From an uncultured Coriobacteriaceae bacterium (GTDB taxonomy: Bacteria > Actinomycetota > Coriobacteriia > Coriobacteriales > Coriobacteriaceae), in the NCBI GenBank assembly GCA_944321435.1, contig CALULH010000003.1, forward strand, positions 62,001-126,000: a DNA stretch of 64,000 bases. Reading direction: 5' to 3'. The notes beneath the pieces were generated by a model. The model did no database searches, had not been told where the DNA came from, and saw only the letters and a list, made by a program, of their open reading frames with translations. The position numbers and the translations under genes were made by a program. Of this stretch, positions 58,206 through 64,000 are shown piece by piece. Within the stretch, counting starts at the first letter, position 1. The number at the start of each line of letters is the position of its first letter.

Positions 58206-58907
58206 ATGATGTCCGTATCTGATCGAATGATTTCCCGAAGGGCCTTGCTGAGCGCGGCCGGGTTGGCCGCCTTGCTGCCGCTGGGCGCCGCGTTGGCCGG
58301 CTGCAGCTCAAATGACGCCGCCCCCGCCGACGGCGGTACGGCCGCCTCGTCCGGTTCCGCCGGTAGCGCCGCAAGCGCGGGGTCCGCGGCCTCCGCGGCA
58401 TCCGGGGCCACGGCCAGCACCTCCAACCTGGGCCGCGTGCTGGTGGCCTACTACTCGGCGCAGGGGCACACCGCCGCCGTGGCGCAGACCATTGCCGACA
58501 ACCTGGGCGCCGATCTCTTTGAGATCGCGCCGACCCAGCCGTATTCGGATGACGATCTCAACTACGGCAACGACGAGAGCCGCGTTTCCCGCGAGCATGA
58601 GGACGAGAGCCTGCAGAACGTGGCGCTGGCGCAGACTACGCCCGACGGCTTTGCGGATTACGACACCGTGTTCATCGGGTACCCCATCTGGTGGGGTGTT
58701 GCCGCCTGGCCTACGAACGGCTTCGCTTCGGGCAACGACTTCACCGGCAAGACGGTCATCCCGTTCTGCACCTCGGCCTCGTCAGGGCTGGGCCAGAGCG
58801 GCGCTAACCTGGCCGATCTGGCCGGCAGCGGCGACTGGCAAGAGGGGCAGCGCTTCCGTTCCAGCGCCTCTGAGGACAACGTCACCGAGTGGCTGGCCAC
58901 GCTGTAG
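58206..58907 (+). CDS. Flavodoxin-domain lipoprotein
   Basis: A 233-residue exported protein. Twin-arginine signal MISRRALLSAAGLAALLPLG ends in lipobox LAGC, then a low-complexity Ala/Ser linker (residues about 40-72). The flavodoxin domain has RVLVAYYSAQGHTAAVAQTI, LFEIAPTQPYSDDDLNYGND, DTVFIGYPIWWGVAAWPTNG and TVIPFCTSASSGLGQSG. It is a paralogue of the cytosolic flavodoxin at 50323, here anchored outside the membrane after Tat export with FMN bound. AGAGGAG precedes ATG 58206 (58209 possible). Controlled by the second MerR-type promoter. Confidence 0.88.
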   Translation: MMSVSDRMISRRALLSAAGLAALLPLGAALAGCSSNDAAPADGGTAASSGSAGSAASAGSAASAASGATASTSNLGRVLVAYYSAQGHTAAVAQTIADNLGADLFEIAPTQPYSDDDLNYGNDESRVSREHEDESLQNVALAQTTPDGFADYDTVFIGYPIWWGVAAWPTNGFASGNDFTGKTVIPFCTSASSGLGQSGANLADLAGSGDWQEGQRFRSSASEDNVTEWLATL

Positions 58908-58967
58908 CGCCTGCAGCAGCCTTCCACCGGATCGCCCCGCTTTCCCAAAGCGTCGCACAGCTTGCGC

Positions 58968-58990
58968 GAAGGGGGCGTTTTGGCCCCTTC
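58968..58990 (+). terminator. Hairpin after the flavodoxin lipoprotein
   Basis: GAAGGGG pairs with CCCCTTC across a loop with TTTT. It lies 60 bp past the stop between convergent genes. Confidence 0.5.
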
Positions 58991-59120
58991 CATGCAGGGT
59001 GTGCGGCGCTTTTCTCCCCCGAGCAGTCCAGGCGCCCAATTGAGCACGGCTTAACGGGGAACCTTGTCGGGCTTTTACGGTCCGTCCGGCGGTTTGGCCG
59101 GGAGCGCTGCTTTCTCAGCA

Positions 59121-59525
59121 TCAGCCTTGGTTGGAGCAGTCAATGAGGTTGCTCACATAAGGGCGCTTGCCGGCCAGGATGTCGCGGTACAGCTCGTCCT
59201 TGTGGTCGATATAGGCCACGTAGCCCTGCAGCTCCTCGATACGCTCCACCAGCTTGGCGCGATGCCCCGCCAGGATCTCCTGGCGCTCGGGGATGCTCTC
59301 CAACCCCTGCATGCACAGCGCGATATAGCGCTTCATGTCGTCGATCCCCATGCCGCAGTTCCGCAGGCACACTAGGTCGCGGATCCAGCGGATGTCCCGG
59401 TCGTCAAAGCACCGCCGGTTGGCGGCGTCGCGCTTGACGTTGGGCACGAGCCCTTGCTTGCAGTAGTACTTGAGCGTCTCATACGAAAGCCCCGTGGCCT
59501 CGCATGCCTGCTTCATGGTGTACAT
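59121..59525 (-). CDS. MerR-family regulator
   Basis: The 134-residue protein begins MYTMKQACEATGLSYETLKY, the MerR winged helix with the Tyr-Tyr/Lys recognition segment, followed by GLVPNVKRDAANRRCFDDRD. The dimer helix carries RQEILAGHRAKLVERIEELQ. It lacks the Cys pairs of metal-sensing MerRs, but has Cys at CLRNCGM and CMQG, as in AdhR/NmlR-type regulators of aldehyde or electrophile stress. AGGAGG precedes ATG 59525. It is divergent from the iron alcohol dehydrogenase, whose promoter has the 19-bp-spaced dyad, and likely controls all three such promoters in this window. Confidence 0.85.
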   Translation of the reverse strand: MYTMKQACEATGLSYETLKYYCKQGLVPNVKRDAANRRCFDDRDIRWIRDLVCLRNCGMGIDDMKRYIALCMQGLESIPERQEILAGHRAKLVERIEELQGYVAYIDHKDELYRDILAGKRPYVSNLIDCSNQG

Positions 59526-59714
59526 GGGCCTCCTGTCTTTTAGGTCGTCGCGCCCTTCGCTTAGTCGCACCGGTTGCTGCGGAACGCGTCGGAGTTGGGT
59601 GAGAAGCGCGGCTGTCGGCGCGACTGAACGCCGGCGCCAGCGTGCCCTATTCCCGCAGCTCAAGGGCCTAATGTGCAGAAACGGTGGCGCTTCTCTCCCG
59701 CTTTTCTCGCCCGC

Positions 59715-59745
59715 TTGACCGGGAGCGGCTCCCGGTTTTTAGCAT
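59715..59745 (+). promoter_or_regulatory. MerR-type promoter 3 (iron alcohol dehydrogenase)
   Basis: TTGACC (59715-59720), dyad CCGGGAGCGGCTCCCGG and TAGCAT (59740-59745), 19-bp spacer. Divergent from the merR gene. Confidence 0.82.
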
Positions 59746-59787
59746 CAGTATCGTTCGGATCGAAGCGCAACGCAAGGAGTGACGAGC

Positions 59788-60957
59788 ATGAACAGCTTCA
59801 CGTTTTCGTATCCCACCAAGGTGTACTTCGGCGAGGGCGCGCTGGCGCAGGCGCTCCCCGGCGAGCTAGCAAAGGCCGGTCAGACGGTGATGCTGGCGTA
59901 CGGCGGGGGTTCCATCAAGAAAAACGGCGTGTACGACGCGGTGATGGAGCAGCTCAACGCCGCCGGCAAGCGCGTGGTCGAGTTCAGCGGCATCACGCCC
60001 AACCCCACCTACGCCAAGGTTCAGGAGGGCGCAGCGCTCGCGCGCGAGGAGGGCGTTGACTTCATCCTGGCCGTGGGCGGCGGCAGCGTCATCGACTGCT
60101 GCAAGATCGTGTCCGTGCAGGCAAAGACCAACCGCGACGTTTGGACCATGGAGTTCGCCGACCATGAGTTCCCCACCGGGGGAATCCCCATGGGCGCCGT
60201 GGTAACGATCTTCGGCACGGGCGCCGAGATGAACAACGGCGCGGTTATCACCAACGAGGCCACCAAGCAGAAGAACGGCATGGGCGGCAGCTTCCACAGC
60301 TTCGCGGTGCTGGATCCGGCCTACACGCTCTCCGCGCCCATGAAGCAGGCCGTCTCCGGTGCGTTCGACATGCTGAGCCATAGCATGGAGACGTACTTCG
60401 GCAAGCCGTACGACAATAACCTGTCCGACCGCATTGCGCTGGCCAACATGCGCTGCATCATCGACAACACGCGCGCCATGCTGGCCGCGCCCGAGGACCT
60501 TGCCCCGCGCGGCGAGCTCTTCTGGGCGAGCGCCATGGCCGAGAACGGCATCTTGAAGATCGGCAAGGCAACGGCGTTCCAGGCGCACATGATCGAGCAT
60601 CAGCTCGGCGCCTACACGGACTGCAACCACGGCTTCGGCCTGGCCGTCATCCATCCTGCCATGTACCGCCACATGATGGCCGGCGCGCCCGAGCAGTTTG
60701 CGCGCTTTGCCGTTGAGGTCTGGGGCATCGAGCCTGCCGGCAAGTCCGAGGACGAGCTGGCCGCCGTCGGCATCGATGCGCTGGAGGCCTACATCAAGGA
60801 GATCGGCCTGCCCAGCACGCTGTCCGAGATGGGCATTTCCGGCGAGGGAACCGACGACATACTGCGCGCCGTGGCCGACTCCACCATCATCATCCCGAGC
60901 TGCCCGAAGGTCCTCGACGCCGACGAGGTGTACGAGATCCTGCAGGAGGTCAAGTAA
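59788..60957 (+). CDS. Iron-containing alcohol dehydrogenase (butanol dehydrogenase / YqhD type)
   Basis: The 389-residue protein is a group III ADH. Seen: NSFTFSYPTKVYFGEGALAQ, VMLAYGGGSIKKNGVYDAVM (NADP site), DFILAVGGGSVIDCCKIVSV, AFDMLSHSMETYFG (metal His), AHMIEHQLGAYTDCNHGFGL (two metal His) and LAVIHPAMYRHM. YqhD/BDH enzymes detoxify aldehydes using NADPH. ATG 59788 follows AAGGAG by eight bases. Its promoter carries the MerR-type dyad, and the MerR gene is divergent, the common layout for aldehyde-inducible dehydrogenases. Confidence 0.93.
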   Translation: MNSFTFSYPTKVYFGEGALAQALPGELAKAGQTVMLAYGGGSIKKNGVYDAVMEQLNAAGKRVVEFSGITPNPTYAKVQEGAALAREEGVDFILAVGGGSVIDCCKIVSVQAKTNRDVWTMEFADHEFPTGGIPMGAVVTIFGTGAEMNNGAVITNEATKQKNGMGGSFHSFAVLDPAYTLSAPMKQAVSGAFDMLSHSMETYFGKPYDNNLSDRIALANMRCIIDNTRAMLAAPEDLAPRGELFWASAMAENGILKIGKATAFQAHMIEHQLGAYTDCNHGFGLAVIHPAMYRHMMAGAPEQFARFAVEVWGIEPAGKSEDELAAVGIDALEAYIKEIGLPSTLSEMGISGEGTDDILRAVADSTIIIPSCPKVLDADEVYEILQEVK

Positions 60958-60969
60958 GCGGGCAACGTG

Positions 60970-61041
60970 CCGCCGCGCTGCGCGGTCAGCCGAGGTGCCT
61001 TCGATCTGCAAACCTCGGAGCTGGCGTGCATAGCGCGGCGG
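60970..61041 (+). terminator. Nested hairpin after the alcohol dehydrogenase
   Basis: CCGCCGCGCT (60970-60979) pairs with AGCGCGGCGG (61032-61041), enclosing CCGAGG/CCTCGG. The 500-bp stretch to 61458 holds no other firm feature besides the weak frame listed next. Confidence 0.6.
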
Positions 61042-61228
61042 GCCCCTCAAGAAGGCGGCGCGTCTTACGAGAGGTCGGGCAGGCCAGCAACGTGCGCTCG
61101 CTGCGGCTATCCAGCGCATGCCTTCTGATGCGCACTGCAGCTCCGAGGTTTGCGCGCCGCGTTCTCCGCGGACGTCCGCGGGCACCGTTCGGCGATAAGC
61201 GCGCCGTTGGCCCCGCCGCTGCGCTACG

Positions 61229-61462
61229 ATGGTGCTCAAGAGCTCGCCGCGGTGCGTCAAGCAGGCGCGGGAGGGCGCTAAGCGCAAGGGCAAGGACGTC
61301 TTCATCGGCGTGCCCGGCAAGAACCAGCGCACCAGCATGCAAGGCGCCCGCAACGAGATCGGCCAAGGGGCCGGCCGCTTCGAACTCTTTGAGCGCAACG
61401 TCCGCTTGCAAGGGTCGCGCCGCCCTGACGGCAGCCGGCCCCGCGTGGAGGGAGTCTCATGA
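61229..61462 (+). CDS. Hypothetical protein, weakly supported
   Basis: A 77-codon frame overlaps the next start by four bases (ATGA), which would suit coupling. It reads VKQAREGAKRKGKDVFIGVP and GRFELFERNVRLQG, basic and hydrophilic. There is no good ribosome site before ATG 61229 and no family is recognised. The reverse strand is also open but of poor composition. It may be a remnant. Confidence 0.3.
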   Translation: MVLKSSPRCVKQAREGAKRKGKDVFIGVPGKNQRTSMQGARNEIGQGAGRFELFERNVRLQGSRRPDGSRPRVEGVS

Positions 61463-61869
61463 GCACGCCGGATCACGACGCGGAGCTGGTGAGGTTCTTC
61501 TCGCCCATGCCGGAAATCCTGCCCATCTATCGCGTGCTTGAGGACGCGGTTCTTGAGCGCTGCGGCGCGGTGGACATCCGTGTGCAGAAGACGCAGGTCA
61601 CATTCTCGGACAAGCGCGTTTTTGCCTGCGCCTCGCTGCCCATCCGGCGCCGCCGCGGCTGGCCCGCGCGCTGCCTGGTGGTGACCTTTGGGCTCGAGTA
61701 CCGGGTAGACGCGCCGCGCATTGCCATTGCCACTGAGCCGTATCCTGACCGCTGGACGCACCACGTGCTGGTGGAGCGCCCCGAGGACATAGACGACGAG
61801 CTCATGGCCTGGATCGACGAGGCCCACCGCTTTGCCCTGGAGAAGCGCCCCCGCCGCCGGCGTGCGTAA
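61459..61869 (+). CDS. DUF5655-domain protein
   Basis: The 136-residue protein matches the small DUF5655 family: ELVRFFSPMPEILPIYRVLE, DIRVQKTQVTFSDKRVFACA, SLPIRRRRGWPARCLVVTFG and RWTHHVLVERPEDIDDELMA. The family is widespread, cytosolic and of unknown function, sometimes placed near methyltransferases. GGAGGGAG lies before ATG 61459. It converges with trmL across the 30-bp array. Confidence 0.8.
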   Translation: MSTPDHDAELVRFFSPMPEILPIYRVLEDAVLERCGAVDIRVQKTQVTFSDKRVFACASLPIRRRRGWPARCLVVTFGLEYRVDAPRIAIATEPYPDRWTHHVLVERPEDIDDELMAWIDEAHRFALEKRPRRRRA

Positions 61870-62008
61870 TCGCTGCGGGCGTCTACGTAATTGCCAGGAT
61901 AAGCGGGGCCCGTCGGGCGGGAATGCAAACGCGGGGAGAGAAGACGTGCTCTTGCACTTGATCGTCCGCGCGGTCAGCGCAGGCGGGGCGCGCTCGGGCT
62001 GCCGGTTT

Positions 62009-62329
62009 GGGCGAGAAGCGCATTCATACGAGTCGGGTGGGCGAGAACCGCACTCATACGACCTCCGTGGGCGAAAAGCGCACTCATACGGTTGCGCCTT
62101 TCGCGCGCATGGTGTGCGCCATCCAAAACATATCCCTATGCGTTTTTCTCGCTCGTGCGATAAACGCATAATGCGTGCTTTGATGCCTTGGCTGGACAAA
62201 CGGTTCTCTCGCACGAGCGCGCTTCTCGTCCGCGAGGGTCGTATGAGCACGAGTTTCGCCCACGGAGGTCGTATGAACGCAAGTTTCGCCCGTCGCGTTC
62301 GTATGGGCGTGGTTCTCGCCCAAAATGTT
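62009..62329. repeat. Inverted array of 30-bp units, family 1, copy B
   Basis: Left units start at 62009, 62039 and 62069 (GGGCGAGAAG, GGGCGAGAAC, GGGCGAAAAG). A core with ATCCAAAACATAT and CGCATAATGCGTG follows. Right units in inverse start at 62210, 62240, 62270 and 62300. The period is exactly 30 bp in both arms. Core and units match copy A at 14136-14550. Confidence 0.9.
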
Positions 62330-62372
62330 CATAGGGGTGTTGTTCTTGCTCACGCCACGATCTGCTCTACGG

Positions 62373-63089
62373 CTACATCCCGGCAAAGCCTGTTTGCCGC
62401 AGAGCCTCGTAGAGCACGATGGCGGCGGCGTTCGAGAGGTTGAGCGCGCTGATGCGGTAATCCTCCGGGTCGATGAAGTTGCCGCAGATGTCCTGCTGTT
62501 TCAGCGCCGCGTGCGGGACTGTGCCGGCGCTGTCGGCGTCGCTCATGGGCGCACCGGGGGCGCTGCTCTTGTCGCCCCCTCGCTCGATGACGTCCCTTGC
62601 CCCGCTGATCTTCTCGCCCGCGCCCGCCTGCGCTGATGCCGCCAGCTCGTCGGCATGGTGCGCCCAAGCCTCGCGGTTGGCCAGCGACCGCTCGTCCGGT
62701 AGCATGGGGATGCGCTCGCAGCTCGTCGCGTAGCGCGCCAGCAGCTCCTCGGGCAGGCCCGAGCTCTCTTTGCCCAGCACCAGGTAATCGCCGTCGCGGT
62801 AGGTTGCCTCGGCGTAGGTGCGGCGCGCCTTCTTGGTGAGAAAATGCAGGCGCGGCTCGGGGCCGGCGGCGGCAAGGCCGCAGCGGGATGTGAAGTCGTT
62901 CCAGCTGTCGTGCACCGTTACGTTCAGGTTAGGCCAGTATCCCAGCCCCGCGCGGCGCAGGGCCCGCTCGTCAAGCGAGAACCCGAGCGGCTTTATCAGG
63001 TGCAGGCGTGCGCCGGCCACCACGCAGGTGCGGCCGATGTTGCCCGTGTTGGCGGGGATTTCCGGCTCGTACAGCACGACGTTGAACAT
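62373..63089 (-). CDS. trmL: tRNA (cytidine/uridine-34-2'-O)-methyltransferase TrmL with an insertion
   Basis: A 238-residue SPOUT enzyme. The N-terminal part is standard: MFNVVLYEPEIPANTGNIGR, LHLIKPLGFSLDERALRRAG, then DYLVLGKESSGLPEELLARY (motif 2) and RIPMLPDERSL. The final knot motif DYRISALNLSNAAAIVLYEA is at the C-terminus. Between them are about 60 extra residues of low complexity (AGAGEKISGARDVIERGGDK and SSAPGAPMSDADSAG). Normal TrmL is near 155-160 residues. The insert lies between motifs 2 and 3 and again contains a Gly-Glu-Lys encoded by the GGGCGAGAAG motif. It methylates the wobble ribose of leucine tRNAs. Confidence 0.88.
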   Translation of the reverse strand: MFNVVLYEPEIPANTGNIGRTCVVAGARLHLIKPLGFSLDERALRRAGLGYWPNLNVTVHDSWNDFTSRCGLAAAGPEPRLHFLTKKARRTYAEATYRDGDYLVLGKESSGLPEELLARYATSCERIPMLPDERSLANREAWAHHADELAASAQAGAGEKISGARDVIERGGDKSSAPGAPMSDADSAGTVPHAALKQQDICGNFIDPEDYRISALNLSNAAAIVLYEALRQTGFAGM

Positions 63090-63250
63090 GCGGCTCCTCG
63101 TCCTCTTTTCTCGGCCCGGTGGCTAGCTGGGCGTGCTTGGCCCCTGTGGGGGCTCTCCGCGATCCGTTTGGTGCGTCCGGCCTCCCCATGGGCATTTTCC
63201 GCAATCTGTTGGATATAGCAAGTGACCCTTTGGGCGCGCCCTGCGGTTTG

Positions 63251-63508
63251 TTTTGTGTGCCCGGCAGCCTATCTGGTGTGCCCTGCAGTTTATCTGGTGT
63301 GCATCACATTCCGTTTGGTGTACCCCGCGTTCCATTTGGTGTGCCCTGCAATCCGTTTTGTGTGCCCCAGATTCTGTTTGGTGTGGTGCGTGGCGACATT
63401 TCCCCAGGATACGCTTCTTGGGTTGGATGGTGGACCACACCAAACAGGAAACAAACCACACCAAACGGAAAGCAGGCCACGCCAAACAGGAGGCAGACCA
63501 CACCAAAT
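63251..63508. repeat. Inverted array of 21-bp units, family 3
   Basis: Seven units begin at 63251, 63272, 63293, 63314, 63335, 63356 and 63377, each TTTGGTGTGC-like and exactly 21 bp apart. After a core with ATTTCCCCAGGATACG, four inverse units (CCACACCAAAC-like) begin at 63435, 63456, 63477 and 63498, also 21 bp apart. No spacers lie between units. It lies between Rrf2 and trmL, both on the minus strand. Confidence 0.9.
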
Positions 63509-63578
63509 GGCGGGTGGGCTGTGCGTAAACGGGGCCAAGCCACGCGGGCCGAAACCTCCCGCATTGCCGGAGCTCCCT

Positions 63579-63725
63579 ATGCGGGTCGGAACTTCCCGCG
63601 CGGGTTGGGGTTTCCCACGCAGGCCGGAACTTCCCGCCTTGACGAGGTTTCCCGCGCAGAGAGGGGGGCTTCCCAGGAGCTACCCACGCGGGCCGGAGCT
63701 TCCTGCACGGATGGGGGCTTCCTGC
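63579..63725. repeat. Degenerate tandem repeats of about 19 bp, family 4
   Basis: Units of the form GCGGGCCGGAACTTCCC end at 63597, 63616, 63635, 63653 and 63674, and continue less regularly with TTCCTGC forms to 63725. All are in one direction; no inverse arm was found. It runs up to the stop codon of the Rrf2 gene. Confidence 0.7.
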
Positions 63726-64000
63726 TACCCTGCGGACGTCCCGGTCAGGTCTGCGAGCTTGGCGTACAGGTCTGCCAGGCTGGTTTGCGCCAGGCGGTCC
63801 TCCAGCGCGGCCTGCGCGGCGGCCAGCTCGCCATCCAGCACGGCGTGGATGTTGCCGCCCACCGGGCATGCGGGGTTGGGGTTCTCGTGGAAGTTGAAGA
63901 GGCGCTCGCCCGTGCTTTCGACCGCGCGGTACACGTCCAGCAGCGTGATCTCCGCGGCCGAACGCGCCAGCGACGCGCCGCCCACGCCGGCCTCGACGGT
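63725..64000 (-). CDS. Rrf2-family transcriptional regulator, C-terminal part (5' end outside the window)
   Basis: The minus strand is open to the window edge and encodes at least 91 residues of an Rrf2 protein. It begins within the wing (TVEAGVGGASLARSAAEITL), then LDVYRAVESTGERLFNFHEN and PNPACPVGGNIHAVLDGELA. The segment with His-Glu-Asn-Pro-Asn-Pro and one Cys resembles the YwnA-like branch, which lacks the three-Cys Fe-S site of IscR. The helix-turn-helix lies beyond the window. It would be a redox or stress regulator; target unknown. Confidence 0.8.
   Translation of the reverse strand, partial: TVEAGVGGASLARSAAEITLLDVYRAVESTGERLFNFHENPNPACPVGGNIHAVLDGELAAAQAALEDRLAQTSLADLYAKLADLTGTSAG

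Noticed and set aside
61026..61541. Long plus-strand frame over the gap before the DUF5655 gene
   Set aside because: It runs out of frame through the DUF5655 start and is a shadow with Arg/Ser/Ala-rich composition.

Overview
The window is high-GC DNA with dense, short-spaced genes, GTG/TTG starts beside ATG, strong GGAGG-type ribosome binding sites and a gene content (DUF1848 protein, EFR1-type ferredoxin, HsmA-like protein, AlkD, many flavodoxins and aldo/keto reductases, direct-sulfhydrylation methionine genes) that fits an anaerobic actinobacterium of the class Coriobacteriia, most like Collinsella. This assignment is inference from protein style; no rRNA or tRNA gene was seen to prove it.

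Layout. 0-5.4 kb: end of an ABC-2 permease, a branched-chain amino acid exporter pair (azlC with an in-frame stop, azlD), then an attenuator-like leader encoding an Ile-rich peptide in front of a CstA-family transporter, and a VOC protein. 5.5-10.5 kb: a flavodoxin-like protein, a monofunctional glycosyltransferase, a Phd/PIN toxin-antitoxin pair, and the divergent methionine genes metA and metY. 10.7-14 kb: a sucrose locus (LacI regulator, PTS permease, GH32 hydrolase) in which one deletion has removed the facing ends of regulator and permease. 14.5-20.5 kb: lipid kinase, cation/proton antiporter, HsmA/TetR divergent pair with a double operator, DAHP synthase. 20.5-28.2 kb: an island flanked by a 526-bp exact direct repeat of the DAHP synthase 3' end. 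It carries a VWA/solute-binding lipoprotein, XpaC, a second solute-binding protein, TelA, a 47-residue membrane protein and an AEC transporter. 28.4-43.1 kb: housekeeping and repair genes (HelD-type helicase, UvrA-like ATPase, M18 aminopeptidase, GrpB, a deleted AlkD, glycerate kinase, MFS, HigBA, DUF1848). 43.4-49.8 kb: CoA-disulfide-reductase-like enzyme and thiS-thiF-thiG-thiH-thiE. 49.9-61 kb: a redox region of flavodoxins, aldo/keto reductases, EFR1 ferredoxin, iron alcohol dehydrogenase, a LysR and a MerR regulator. Three promoters there share one MerR-type operator with a 19-bp spacer. 61.4-64 kb: DUF5655 protein, TrmL and the end of an Rrf2 regulator.

Two features stand out at the window scale. 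First, the intergenic spaces hold several unrelated repeat families with one common architecture: tandem units of constant length (30 or 21 bp) on the left, a core of about 50-110 bp, then the same units inverted on the right. They are not CRISPRs. A 182-bp element with 28-bp inverted ends occurs twice, and the 9-mer GGGCGAGAA, which is part of the 30-bp unit, is scattered through genes and spacers and is translated as Gly-Glu-Lys inserts in several proteins. Second, at least six genes end abruptly at clean junctions (scrR/scrA, aroG fragment with a regulator fragment, alkD, an EamA fragment, a histidine phosphatase, a response-regulator tail). This suggests frequent deletion in this genome, or assembly errors, and raw-read mapping would decide.
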